A DNA stretch of 64,000 nucleotides from Anaspis maculata. Lineage: Eukaryota > Arthropoda > Insecta > Coleoptera > Scraptiidae. The stretch's first letter is position 1; every line of letters begins with the position of its first letter. A model generated the notes under the pieces. It saw only the letters and a program-made list of their open reading frames with translations, was not told the origin of the DNA and did no database searches. Shown here one piece after another: positions 1 through 10,858 of this stretch. Position numbers and translations under genes: made by a program. The stretch spans positions 90,343,602 through 90,407,601 of the forward strand of contig OX421963.1 of the NCBI GenBank assembly GCA_949128115.1, in the 5' to 3' direction.

Positions 1-671
1 CATTGCCTAAAATGAGCAACAGATCAACAAGATATTACATAATGAGGAGAAAATAATGAAATTACTGTGTTTGTGTTGTGATAATTATAACACAAACAGA
101 GCAATTACTTTATTAAATATTTAACAGATCGGTATAAGACTCAAGAACATGCAATTGTGCAAAAAAATACCTACGCGTTTGGACTTTTGTCAGGCATATT
201 CGAAGCCCGTTAGCCAACTTTCATTCCCGGCATGTCTGCACCTGAAATAAATATTTTGTGAGGCTCACTGCATGTCGAAGTTTGCACTGCAGTTTTTTCA
301 AATTCACGGAATGTGCAAATTTAATTTTGAAAAAATTATCGTCGGAAAACCGGAACCGTGTCGATTTTTAATATGGGTCTACACGACGCCCAATCCAATC
401 TACTTTCGATATCAGTCGGAATTTTTTGAAATAAGTCGATCCCCGAGCAGGATTGAATTTTTGAATGGAGTCCTGTATTAAAAGCGAGTCGTCCTGGTCG
501 AAACACGGATGAGACGCCCTCTCGGCGGTGGCAACGGCTAGGAGAAATCTTGGAAAATCATAACGCCCGACTGGAAAATAGTGTAAAACTGCAATTGCAG
601 AATTAATTTGACTCTTTTGTTGTGTTGCTTCCTGCCAGAATTGGTTCCAATCCATCGGATAGATTTTGAAT
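1..671. other. No recognisable gene (left edge)
   Basis: AT-rich DNA with no splice-flanked coding segment that I can recognise. A 139-codon minus-strand frame over 368-787 runs into the retroelement terminal repeat on its right and matches no family I know. It is probably chance or decayed repeat coding. Earlier exons of the PLXDC-like gene should lie on this side, but none could be seen here. Confidence 0.5.
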
Positions 672-782
672 AATAAATAAGTAAAAATCCATTTAGTCTT
701 GTAGTGGTGTTGTATAAAGTAGAACGTAGGTATATATTGGTTAAATCTTGAAACTACACCACAATTTTTGTATTTTTCTTTT

Positions 783-816
783 ACCAACCGGTTTTGCCTT
801 TCGGCACCGTCAGGGC
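783..816 (-). ncRNA. Degenerate hammerhead-like motif
   Basis: Read on the minus strand this is the inverted partner of the motif at 881-914. It keeps the stem II GCC/GGC helix with a GAAA loop and the palindrome ACCGGT. The core is CTGACGG instead of CTGACGA, and the GAA core element is changed (GCAAAA). These two core changes should abolish cleavage. Confidence 0.5.
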
Positions 817-880
817 TTGTATAATATTTGAATTTTTTTTTTTGAAAAAGGAAAAAGAATATATTTTAAACATTATACAA

Positions 881-914
881 GCCCTGACGATGCCGAAAGG
901 CGAAACCGGTTGGT
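881..914 (+). ncRNA. Minimal hammerhead ribozyme-like motif of a Penelope-like element
   Basis: Parts in order: stem I GCC (881-883), core CTGACGA (884-890), stem II GCC-GAAA-GGC (892-901) with one extra T before it, core GAA (902-904), self-complementary ACCGGT (905-910), T at the cleavage position (911), and GGT closing stem I (912-914). Very short type I hammerheads with a palindromic stem III, thought to work as dimers, are known from Penelope-like element terminal repeats. Stem I is only 3 bp, so activity is uncertain. The related copy at 61.17-61.21 kb has GGC in place of GGT, which is consistent with stem I pairing. Confidence 0.6.
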
Positions 915-964
915 AAAAAAAAAATACAAAAATTGTGGTGTAGTTTCAAGATTTAACCAATATA

Positions 965-1869
965 CAGGATGTCCGTTTTTCGAGGCTAAGCATGGGTATC
1001 TCGCTTATCTTGAGAGATACAAAGTCGGTTAAATTGGAAAAAAGTTCACATTTTCATGACGATCAATGATCCAGAAAGAAATTTGACGTATCGATTTTCG
1101 TTTTTGAGATATCGTGAAAAAACAGGATTTTGATTTTTGTTTTTATTTTTTATTCAAAAAACGGTTGAAGGTGGCCTTTTCTAATCTAGACATTGTCAGG
1201 GCACTTTTTCAAGGGGAATCCAAATCTGCCAAAATCTTTATTTTAGCTTTCAAAACAACCGAGATACGACATTCAACTTTTTTCTCTAATGGGCGCCATA
1301 TTGGATTTTGATATTTTTGAATACGGTATTCTTATCTGCTTAGAACGATGTGCCACATGTCATTGTTGAATGAATGTTTGACATTTACGGGTTTTTTTTA
1401 TTGTCGATGCTGATTTTGTTTCCAAAGCACTCTTTGAAAAATTTAAAAATTTTTTTTGCTCTAAAGCATGAATTCAACAGTGGCATGTGACACATCGTTG
1501 TAACCAGAAAATAAAATTGTATTAAAAAATGTCAAAATCCAATATGGCGCCCATAGGAGAAAAACCCATATCTCGGTTGTTTTGAAAGCTAGAATGAAGA
1601 TTTTGGCAACATTGAATTCCCCTTGAAAAAGTGCATTCACAATGTCTTAACTAGAAAAGGCTAACTTCAACCGTTTTTCAAATAAAAAATAAAAACAAAA
1701 GTTACAAATTTCTGTTTTTTCTCGATATCTCGAAAACTAAAACTGACAAGTCAAATATCTTCTTGGATCATTGATCGTCATGAAAATTCGCAACTTTTTT
1801 TCAACTCAACCGACTCTGTATCTCTAAAGCGGAGATACTCATGCTTAGCCTCGAAAAACGGACACCCTG
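965..1869. mobile_element. Foldback (long terminal inverted repeat) element
   Basis: This element begins CAGGATGTCCG and ends CGGACACCCTG. Its left arm (about 965-1385) and right arm (about 1440-1869) are complementary with moderate divergence, leaving only about 55 bp of loop. TATA occurs on both sides (961-964 and 1870-1873). The uninterrupted Penelope end elsewhere has a single copy, so TATA (or TA) is the target duplication. The element therefore inserted into the Penelope terminal repeat. I see no transposase; it is non-autonomous. Related CAGG...CCTG ends occur at 11885, 19077 and 20308. Confidence 0.8.
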
Positions 1870-1873
1870 TATA

Positions 1874-3222
1874 CGTTTTAAATAATTTAACGGTAAAGTT
1901 TTAAACTTTGACATAACTGTTCTGATTAAAGTTCTTTCATGGGCTTTCAAATAACATGCTGCAAGTCAAGTTCCGTGAGATATAGCTTCTCTGACATTTG
2001 TTGATTGTGACACTTCTGCCTGACAGATGACAGCCAAAAGCTAATGGGCTTACTCCACAGAAGAAACATGTCCGCATACCAAATTTCAAGTCGATCGGGT
2101 CAACGGTTCGGCAGTTATCATGGAAAATTACAGACGAACCTAAGGAAAGACAGACAGACACACGGATATTATTCTGGAAATGGTCTCAATCATCTTGGGA
2201 AACCTCAAAATGGATATATCCGGCGAAGTCTCAGAACTTTTTTCTGCACAATTGCAATACTTTCCCTTCCATGTTGGTGTGGAGACTGGGAAAGTGAAAT
2301 TCAGTGACTCCATCACTCGCTGCATCATTAAAATCCACGAGAAATGCTTTTGCAAAAACGTATATTTGCTTTATTCAAATTCACATCACATTTGTACGCT
2401 AGTCTTGAGGTTTTGTCGTCGACAATCTTGTACCTTCTTGCTGGCGACTTTGTTAATAACGTAGTTTGTATTGGACAAACGGTCATCATTTGACTTGGAC
2501 AACTGTAGTTAATATTGCAAACGACAGGATAATCTCAAATTTGAATTTCTAGATTTTGTACATAAAATTATTGTTACTGGTGTAAATATAAACCCGAAAA
2601 CGTTCTTTGTGGCGCTGGTTATCGCAGCTGGCGAAGCAGGTGCCTATCGAGTCGCGTTAATATCAAATCGGTTTGGGTTTGTTACCTGTCTTTTCTTATT
2701 TCCGACAGTAGGTACCTACCTCGTTCGAACAGATAACTTTCTAGTAATTCTGGCTTGTGTTGAATTCAAACTTCTCTTCCAGAACGTAATATTTCGCTCA
2801 TTGTGGTAATAACAGCGACTGGCAATTTCGTATATTTCATTTATTGTAAAATTAGCCAACCGGCACCTGTTCATTTTTGCCTTTTGTTAATGAAAGTTGT
2901 ATTCGTGATCCAAACTTTGCTATATCTTCAGCATTGTTTTAGTCATTGCTTGGTATTATAATTATTTTTGGGAAATCGTGTTAGAGCTCAAGTAGTTTAA
3001 CAGGCCATTTTACACCTCTTTGCGTAGCACCCTGTAAAACATTCAACTGAAATTTCGCACCAGTAGGTTAAGGCTATTTAACACTGAAAGCCAAATCAAA
3101 ATCCAATCGTGACAATCAAAGAATCTTTCTACAAATAAGTGTAAGATTTTTGATACCTACTGTTGGATTCTTTTGTGAGCAATTCAGTTTTTATAATTTT
3201 TAATCAAGTATGCAATTTTCAG
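1874..3222. other. Gene-free stretch with dispersed repeat pieces
   Basis: No coding exon recognised. Positions 2040-2170 contain a piece resembling other dispersed repeats in this window, a 'can be seen, taken as following a gcgtca' type non-coding segment with GACAGACAGACAC near 2150. Positions 2900-2990 share a short stretch with 33,930-33,990. The stretch is either intron or 5' flank of the PLXDC-like gene. Confidence 0.4.
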
Positions 3223-3354
3223 GGCTCTCATATTTACTACAACAGCACACTACAAACCGATCCGATAATTAGCAGCAGTTACTGGAACGATTTATCGAAT
3301 CGTTCAGATGTGAAAGTAATCAAATTTCTGACGAACACAAATCGCAAAGCTTCG
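3223..3354 (+). CDS. PLXDC-like protein, ectodomain exon (first in window)
   Basis: Exon of a plexin-domain-containing (tumour endothelial marker 7 related) protein, a cell-surface single-pass protein family in animals. It encodes HIYYNSTLQTDPI followed by YWNDL, the N-terminal part of the family's conserved ectodomain. It is bounded by the acceptor TTTTCAG at 3222 and the donor TCG|GTAAGT at 3354, and ends on a complete codon. The next exon also starts in frame 0 with [16 protein letters not shown]-type glycosylation sites are present. The upstream signal-peptide exon is not in view. The family assignment is from memory of the conserved [18 protein letters not shown] and PSI blocks in the following exons. 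Confidence 0.85.
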
Positions 3355-3535
3355 GTAAGTAAAAACAAAATATAAACCGCTAAAACGCTAGCAAAATTAA
3401 CGAAAATCATCACCCCTGAAATCATACAGGTCGTTTCAGTTTTAAATCGTGTAAACTTCCCTCTAGACCAACCGAAAGCCTGGCCTGATTTGACAGTTGA
3501 CGCCGTCAAGTCAAGACCTAAACTGAACCCATCGG

Positions 3536-4031
3536 CAGTGTTGCCAGATGCAAGTAAAAATTTTCCCTGTTGAAATTCCGAAAAATTCCCTAGAATATCC
3601 CTAGAACTCAAGGTTCCAAATTTCCCCAGAATACCTCTAAAAACCACAAAATTTCCCTAGAATTTCCCTGAAAACCTCGAAGTTCCCAAGAATTTTCCTG
3701 AAAATGTTGATTAAAAGCGAGAACAAAATAATGGTTCATGGGTCAATGCTTGAAATAAGTACTAGGAAGGAAGGTATGTTGAATGCTCGGTTGAATGAGT
3801 CTAAATCATAGTTGCCAAACATTTCAAATTTTTTTAAGTAATTTTGATCAGTAGAGGCACTTTTGCAAAAATCGAGGTGGAAAATTTCTATTTTTTAAAA
3901 ACTCCCCAGATTGCAGAAAATTTTACGAAATTTTCGCAAAATTTCCCAGATTTCCAAAACTTTCCCTTTTTCCCTGTTCCGTGGACTTTTTCCCTAGATC
4001 TAGGGAAAATTCCCTAGCAATGGCAACACTG
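3536..4031. mobile_element. hAT-type MITE in a PLXDC intron
   Basis: A 496-bp element with inverted ends CAGTGTTGCCA / TGGCAACACTG, flanked by the exact 8-bp direct repeat CCCATCGG (3528-3535 and 4032-4039). An 8-bp target duplication and CAG-type ends are the signature of hAT transposons. The interior is rich in TTCCCTAGAA-like iterations and has no transposase frame, so it is non-autonomous. Confidence 0.85.
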
Positions 4032-4149
4032 CCCATCGGTGCTTATTGTATACTGCGACGGTTATTCTGGAACTTTTTACTGGTTCTCTGGAAAATTCCA
4101 CGTGAATTGCGGCATGTCGTGGCTTCGCAACGGCTCAACGGATCGAAAC

Positions 4150-4620
4150 ACATTATCAACGGATCCCATCTCTACGACTAGATGGGATGGGTCGAAACTC
4201 AACACCGGAAGGGCCTCAGCACAACTACCTGACGAAGGATTGGAACTCGTCGTCGGAGGGTTGTGACTCGACTCTTGCGGCGGCGGCGGATCAAGACACA
4301 ATATCCAAGGGCTTTGACACTACATAATAAAAAAGCGTTGCAACTCAAAGAGTAGCAACTCATAGGCCTCTAGGCGGGTCAAAACTCAACCTGGAGAGAT
4401 CTCGACTCAACTTCCCCCAAGGGGATCAAAACGCGTCTCCGAAGGGTTCCAACCCGACTATCTCTAGGGGGCTAAGGCGCATCAGCCGGGGCTTCGACTC
4501 GGCATCATCCAAGTGGGCTGGGACTCATCATCGAAGGACTTCGACTCTACGGCCTCTACGGCGACGCAACATCAACGGGTTCTAGCTCAGCTTCCTCGAA
4601 GGGGATTAAAACTCACAGGT
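4150..4620. repeat. Degenerate short-unit repeat in intron
   Basis: A loose array of segments of the type 'ctcgactc ... ggg', higher in GC than its surroundings and with no open frame continuous across it. It lies in the PLXDC intron between 3354 and 4813. Confidence 0.4.
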
Positions 4621-4812
4621 CACAATACTTACTTTTGAAACACCCTGTGTGCCTTTTTTGAAAGATGTTTTCTGAGGAGACCCCCATTGGTATGCGGTTC
4701 CCTATCGATTATTGAGTTTATTGACATAAAAACTGAAACACCTGTATGTACCTATTTGGGAAATTATTATGTATAAATAATTTCGGCATGATAGTATTTT
4801 ATTCATTTTTAG

Positions 4813-5034
<222 letters not shown>

Positions 5035-5099
5035 TAAGGATAAGGTACTTGCTGCTAAGAGCTCAGGTAGGTGCTTAAACTTGATTTTTCTCACCACAG

Positions 5100-5309
5100 G
5101 CACAGCGTTTACTGTAGAATGGGAAAAAGTGCCGCTGAGAGATATGCCAAATGAAGGAGAATTCACATTCCAGGTCACTTTGCACCAGAACGGTGACATA
5201 GTGTTCGTGTATCAAAATGTGCCTTTGTTTTTGAAGAACATTGGGAACGACCACAATACAATCAAGGTGGGATTGTCTGATGCTTACATGGTGGAAAGGA
5301 AAATATTTT
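5100..5309 (+). CDS. PLXDC-like protein, plexin-domain exon
   Basis: Starts after CACCACAG and completes the split Gly codon (NG-TAFTVEW). The read is TAFTVEWEKVPL, then FTFQVTLHQNGDIVFVY and IKVGLSDAYMVERKIF, a typical PLXDC sequence with the hydrophobic beta-strand pattern of the domain. It ends at TTTT|GTGAGT (5309), leaving one base of the next codon. The preceding intron is only 94 bp. Confidence 0.9.
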
Positions 5310-5608
5310 GTGAGTGCAAGCTTGCTTTTGTTCTGCTTTCATTTCCATCTCCTAATTTTTCACATTTCCTCAATGATGAAATAGGTACTCAGCGCAACAT
5401 CAGAAGATAAACCGCATCTCGAACCGCATAATATCGAGATCGCACTTAGCGCTCGCTTTCACCCCTGGTTTATCAATCCATTTCACTCGCGCCAACTCAA
5501 GGCGCTTGATGAAACTTGATTATTGCAAAATTTAAAAAAATTACAGCAATTGAAAATAAAAACTTCAATCTGAGCCACCCCACTTCATTCACTTTTTGAA
5601 TGTTTTAG

Positions 5609-5763
5609 CGTTGACGAGGAAAACGCTCTACGAATACCACCGCATCAGATTTGAAAACGAAGACATCAAGAACGGGACAGTCATATACCTCAAAGCCTTG
5701 CCAACTTGCCTAGACGGTAAAACTTGCACGGCTTGCCTGACAAGGAAACTTCCCTCACTTACA
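5609..5763 (+). CDS. PLXDC-like protein, end of plexin domain and start of PSI domain
   Basis: Starts after TGTTTTAG (5608), completing the split codon, then RKTLYEYHRIRFE and VIYLKALPTC. From there the cysteines CLDGKTCTAC open the PSI (plexin-semaphorin-integrin) domain. The donor is ACA|GTAAGT at 5763. In this family the PSI domain directly follows the plexin-like domain, as here. Confidence 0.9.
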
Positions 5764-5828
5764 GTAAGTTCAACTTTTGCGTCCAATTATTTCCATTGGT
5801 CCTGAATTTTTCTAATTTTTTTTTGTAG

Positions 5829-6128
5829 TGCTCGTGGTGTCCGAGCGCTAATTTGTGTTCCAGCGGGGTCGACAGGCACAGGAAGGATTGGCTGGCGAAA
5901 GGTTGCTTTCGCAAACAGTTGTCCAACGAATCAATGTGCCCCCACGTCAGCAGTTCGGACACTCTTGACGAGCACAACATGACGTACTCCCACGTCAGCA
6001 GTTCGGACACTCTTGACGAGCACAACACGACGTACTCCCACGACTCCAAGGAGTTTCAGACCGAACCGACAGAATCTCCCAATCCTTCTTTCAGCAAGGT
6101 CTACGACAATTCAAGTGAGGTGGCCTAA
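5829..6128 (+). CDS. PLXDC-like protein, PSI domain and acidic/His-Ser tail
   Basis: Starts after TTTTGTAG (5828). CSWCPSANLCSSG and WLAKGC complete the PSI domain. Next come two copies of a 16-residue unit, HVSSSDTLDEHNxTYS, encoded by a 48-bp tandem DNA duplication (about 5941-6037). The frame stops at TAA, 6126-6128. A possible donor (TTCAA|GTGAGG, 6114) lies 12 bases before the stop. Usual family members continue into a transmembrane helix and short cytoplasmic tail. Here the protein either ends as a secreted form or splices to an exon I could not find. The PSI part is well supported; the true 3' end is open. Confidence 0.8.
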   Translation, partial: CSWCPSANLCSSGVDRHRKDWLAKGCFRKQLSNESMCPHVSSSDTLDEHNMTYSHVSSSDTLDEHNTTYSHDSKEFQTEPTESPNPSFSKVYDNSSEVA

Positions 6129-6139
6129 AACCGAGGGGG

Positions 6140-6360
6140 CATTCGGTAGCGGCATTCGTGTAAAAAACTGATGAAATTACTTGTAATTACCATAATAATT
6201 ACGTATATATATAGAGTTACACATGACATTACGTTTGCAATACACAAGTTACCGCATTACATATGGCATTATGCCACATTACTTGACATTATTCAGCATT
6301 ACTAAGGCATTACCCACATACGCATTATTCCATTACTACAGCCTTACCCTGCATCACGAA
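6140..6360 (+). repeat. GCATTAC-type simple repeat
   Basis: Irregular iterations of ACATTAC / GCATTAC / GACATTA over about 200 bp, directly after the PLXDC stop codon. Continuous coding is absent. Confidence 0.6.
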
Positions 6361-8774
6361 CAAATTATGCCGCGAAATTGAACAGCCCATTATTGTACCA
6401 CTATCTGTGGTGTCCCACTCCACTGTAGTTGAATAATTTGAACGACACGACGACAGAAGCTCGTGTCGCGGGAATTATGGAGGGAGGTAGGGGAGTACAG
6501 GCAGATCGAATCCTATTGGCCAGCGACTTTGTCGCCGGCGACAAACGAAGTTCTGTAAAGCCGCCATTAGTGTTATGGTGATGTTAATGTCAATGTTAGG
6601 ATGTTACATGTTATGTCAATGTTAGGCAACTGAAACGTTTAAATTTCGCGCAAAAAAAGGGCGGTCTATCACATCCCACACCCACACCAAAGCTACCACC
6701 AGTAGCAGTCCGGCGGCTTAGTGGATGGATCATGCACTTCGTGCCAAAGCCTATTTTATTTTATTTTTGTGAAATATGCTTAAGAATGAGAGTTTTGAGG
6801 AGTGGAACCATTCTCAATTTTTACCAGGTGGTAGTGTGGTACCCCCCTTTTGTTTTGTTTGTACGTTGGTACCTGAAGTAGGTACATTCGTTGACGTTCG
6901 TAGTGTTTGCCGATGGGAAAGGGAGATGGCGCTGGCGCGCAAGCGGCAGCCGCGGGCAGAGAGAAGAGAATCAGCTGTGGTGAAAAACACGTGATTTTAA
7001 GTGCAATGAGTGTTCGTCATTTTTATGAACTTGAGGTTAGTTTTTCACTGATTGTTGTATCGTAATTTTGGCTTTCACCTAAGGTTAGTTTTTCACTGAT
7101 TATTGTATCGTAATTTTGGCTTTCACTTACTCATCAAATCATGCATTTCGATACCTATTTTGTCCGAAAAATTATTGTACATAGCACGAAATTCTTTGTT
7201 CTCTTTGTTCTCAACGGGCTTGCATAACCCGCAGTTTTTCCACCTTGAAATCAAGGTGCTTTGCACTGTTTTGAGTTTTGTGTAATTCATCTACTCCCAA
7301 ATGATCTCAATGTTGATGGCAAAGGCCGTAATCTAGTGGGTGTGCACGTCGTGCACTCATGACGTGGCCTCCGAACTACGCTCTCGCGCGTATTTCGAGG
7401 TTTTATTATTGTTTCTCTTCCACAAGTTACGTCACAAACAGTAAAACGACAAAAAGAATCTCTGCTACACCAAAATCAGCCGCTTAGTAGAGAACAGTAC
7501 TTTTGATGATTCATTCACATTTCATTGTTCATTGTCGGTCGGGTTGTACATGAAAGTAAAGGAAGGAAAGAATACTTGTACCTACGCTTCTCCGTGTTCT
7601 GGGGGGGGTCCATCACTTGTATGAATCTGCCTTGTTGAGTCTACTAACCTTTTCTTATTTGGGGGGGGGGGGATGTAAAACGACGGTGAGAGGGCCACAG
7701 GTTGGCTCGAGTCGATTTTCTTGTATTTACTGTTATTTCTTGTATGTGATCACTGTTTACTAACCATTGTTCTGTTTTGTATGTGAGCATGTATCTGTGG
7801 ATTTTGTGATGGGTAACTGCTGGGGAATTTCGGGTGAATGCGTTATAGATACTTCTTTCTTCCAATTGCTTACAAAAAGTATGATCAACTTTCACTTCTT
7901 TACTTATTTATCTCTCACCTGTCTCTTGTTTATTTATTCACCTATTTATCTCGCATTTGTTTCTTGTTTATTTACCTACACCATTACTTATCATGTGTTT
8001 CTTGCTGATCTATGTACTTGTTTACCGATCGTTTCTTTATTGTTTACTCATCTATCAATTTGACTTCTTTTGTTTGTGAAGTGTAAAATGAATTGCTGAG
8101 CGTAAAGTTTCCTTTTGCTGTTGTGTAAATAACTTGTAAACGAAACAAACTTTCAAAGAGGTTCAAGCACCGATTCACGCTGACTTGATCAATGCATTAC
8201 TGGAGTGACTTCTCTGTCATTTCATCATGACTCATTCACACTTGATTTTTTGTTCAGATCATTTAGGGCGGGATTTTTCAGCAATCAACCAGGCAATACG
8301 CATGGGTTTCTTTGACGTGTTCTTCCCATGTGTGCCTGTCAGCGAATACGTCACTTCTCCTTTGCTATCAAATTGACAGGTTAACATGTTTCATGATTTC
8401 TTCTTTTGTTCTGTTAATCTGATTTTGTGTTCATTTTATTGTTGTGAATTTCTTCATTGTCTAAATAATTTATAATGATTTTCCTTGTTTCATTTGTTTG
8501 TGTTTTGTTGTTCGTCATTCATGTTGTGTCATTTTATCACTGTCAATTTCTTGTTGTGAGGTGTTTTGAGAAAAGAAACAAATTCATCTAAAACTTTGCC
8601 AATTGATTTTCAAAAAAACATTCATTTTGCTTGCATTTCATTCGCGTTTCATCTCGAGAATCAAACCTCATCCCCAACGACACATTCTCATCTAGAGTAA
8701 GAACTCACACAACGTAGGTAGAAGGTAAACGACGTGAGGAAGAGAAGGAACAACGACGATCACTGCCAACATCA
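6361..8774. other. Gene-free stretch
   Basis: No supported gene. It contains a direct duplication of 48 bp (7035-7082 and 7083-7127, starting GGTTAGTTTTTCACTGATT), a G12 run near 7661-7672, and a TTTATT-rich stretch with loose repeats at 7895-8060. Short frames here have no family resemblance. Confidence 0.5.
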
Positions 8775-9460
8775 AAAACGAGACAAGATGTTTCATGACA
8801 ATCGTTCCACTGATGGGAAATTTTGATGTAGCGGCCAAGATGGGGGCCAAATCATGAAATTCAGCTTGAAAATAAGAATGTTTATACAAGACAAGAGTAA
8901 GTTTCAAGTTTCATGACAATCCCTCCACTGATAACAGATTTCGATATGGCGGCTAAGATGGCGGCGGAATCATGAAATTCAGCTTGAAAATAGGAATAAT
9001 CATACGTGACAAGGATAAGTTTCAAGTTCCATGAAAATCATTCCACTAGCAAGAAATTTTAATATGGCGGCCAAGATGGCGGCCAAGATGGCGGCGAAGT
9101 CAAGAAATTCAGCTTAAAAATAAAAATGATCATACAAGACAAGGGTAACTTTCAAGTTTCATGAAAATCGTTCCACTAATAAGATATTTTAATATGGCGG
9201 CCAAGATGGCGGCAGAATCATGAAATTTAGCTTGAGAATAAGAATGATCATACGTGACAAAGGTAAGTTTCAAGTTCCATGAAAATCGTTCCACTAGCAA
9301 GAAATTTCAATATGGCGGCCAAAATGGCGACGGAATCATGAAATTTAGCTTAAAAATAAGAATTATCATACAAGACAAGGATAACTTCCAAGTTTCATGA
9401 AAATCGTTCCACTAATAAGAAATTTCAATATGGCGGCCAAGATGGCGGCGCAACCATTAA
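8775..9460 (+). repeat. Six-copy minisatellite, about 120-bp unit
   Basis: Units run 'GTTTCATGAAAATCGTTCC', then an A-rich step, then ATATGGCGGCCAAGATGGCGGC, then a spacer with CATACAAGACAAGG. The ATGGCGGC block begins near 8825, 8934, 9063, 9191, 9312 and 9427, giving spacings of about 110-130 bp. Units differ by point changes and small indels, so the array is not recent. Confidence 0.8.
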
Positions 9461-10810
9461 TCCGATCAGCCCACTGGCCACCCACCAGGACCTGAGCTAT
9501 CCATTGGAGAAAGTTCCAGGGTCATAGTTTCATTCCCCGAGGAGGAGTTCAACTTCTTAGAAGTGCAGAGGAAATATTTGTTTTGTGATAATAATAATGA
9601 TAACTATGAATGTATAAAAAAAATAATGCCCATTGGCCACCCTTGGGGACATCAGCTATCTATCAAAAAAAGTTCTAAGGCTCTAGCGTTATTCCTCGAC
9701 AAGGAGTACAACTTCTTAATTTATACACGGACCTCGACACGGACAGACGAACGGACAAACAGACAAACCGGCCATATAAGCGTCATTTTCTTACGAAAAT
9801 GCGCTAAAAAGAGGGTTACACTACAGAAATGGTGCCCCGTGACCAGGATACACTACAGAAATGGTGCCGTGACCAGGATACACTACAGTAGGGGAAGGGG
9901 GGTTGATCTGGCTTTTTGGAGCCTTTTTTGACCTTTTCTTTTGCACTCGATGTTGTAAGCGGAAACAAGGTGTTCTCTAGATCTGTCGTATATCCGGATT
10001 CTTTTAAGTGGTGTGGGCACCCCCTTCTCCCCATGGGAGGGGACTGGAGGGCTCAAATTTACACATGTGGCCGATTTTCACTTTTTTTTTAATTCGAACC
10101 AATATCGACAAGTTTGGTATCGTTTCCGACTGAAATACATCTTCTCAACTCAACCATGACTTTGAAAAATCGATAGCAACAAGTTTGAACAAGTTGTGCA
10201 GAGAATATCATGTCCTTTTGGGCTCCTATTTAAAGAAATTTTTTTAGGAGGTTTCAGACATTTGTGGTTATCGTTGAATTCCATTCCAGGTATTATTATG
10301 AACTATTTTGCGCCTGAGGAACGTGTTTTAGTACAGTCTATTGTTTTGGGAAGAAATGAAAAAAAATTGTTTTGTTTGTTTGTTTTAAGCAATTTTTTTG
10401 ATGATTCAACAACGTCTGAGAGGTTATAAAATTTATAATTGTGCGGTCTGTGGCCTTCTTGAAGAGTTCTACGGGATGGAAAGAAACCATAAACCCAGAG
10501 GGCGGGAGCCTTGATGGGGGGTGTAGAATCTGGGGGGAGGGATGAAATATTTTACTCATAATTTATGAACGGGCTAGAAACAATATTTTCACGGTTTCTG
10601 TTCTTATTTATTTTTCTGAAATTGATCTTATACCAAACTTAAGGAGGCTGAGGGGGAAATTTTCAATTTTGGGCTTGGTGACTATTTGGAGATCGCTACT
10701 GCAGTAGCACTAGGGGCAGTAACTTGAATTTTGCGTGAGTTTTGCGGGAGTGATTGAACATTTTCACCAGGTCTGTGCACAATCGAACCCCCGAGCAGGG
10801 AAGGAAGTAA
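9461..10810. other. Gene-free stretch with small repeats
   Basis: Positions 9465-9760 hold two diverged copies of a 'CCATTGG..CCACC' to 'AACTTCTTA' segment (about 9472-9560 and 9630-9720). Positions 9826-9892 hold a tandem duplication of 'ATACACTACAGAAATGGTGCC' type units of about 33 bp. I see no gene. Confidence 0.45.
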
Positions 10811-10814
10811 AGAA

Positions 10815-10858
10815 CCCTCAGATACGTGGTTCGGCCTTTTGGGCCTCATCAGTGAGGG
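10815..10858 (-). ncRNA. Compact hammerhead ribozyme motif
   Basis: On the minus strand: stem I CCCTCA (10858-10853), core CTGATGA (10852-10846), stem II GGCC / GGCC around a short A-rich loop, core GAA, a short stem III region containing ACGT, then the ATC cleavage triplet, and TGAGGG (10820-10815) closing stem I. Stem I is a perfect 6 bp and the core is canonical. The base after GAA is C where A is usual, which may weaken the closing pair of stem III. Such mini-hammerheads occur in Penelope-like elements and other retroelements. I see no coding retroelement next to it. Confidence 0.65.

Larger units (their letters stand above)
672..962. mobile_element. Two Penelope-like element ends in inverted orientation
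   Basis: The left half (about 672-822) and right half (about 874-962) are inverted copies of one sequence, separated by about 50 bp of AT-rich spacer. The same end sequence recurs at the left border of the Penelope-like elements near 61.08-61.21 kb, so these are terminal stubs of that family. Each half carries a hammerhead-like core. The right half is broken at about 963 by a foldback element. The whole can fold into one long hairpin. The internal reverse transcriptase and GIY-YIG parts are absent here. Confidence 0.75.

Noticed and set aside
368..787. 139-codon frame at the left edge as a gene
   Set aside because: Its N-terminal part is the Penelope terminal repeat. No domain or splice context supports the rest.
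4039..4266. Coding exon reading YCDGYSGTFYWFSGKFHVNCG inside the PLXDC intron
   Set aside because: The flanking PLXDC exons join in frame without it, no acceptor precedes it, and it starts at the hAT target duplication.
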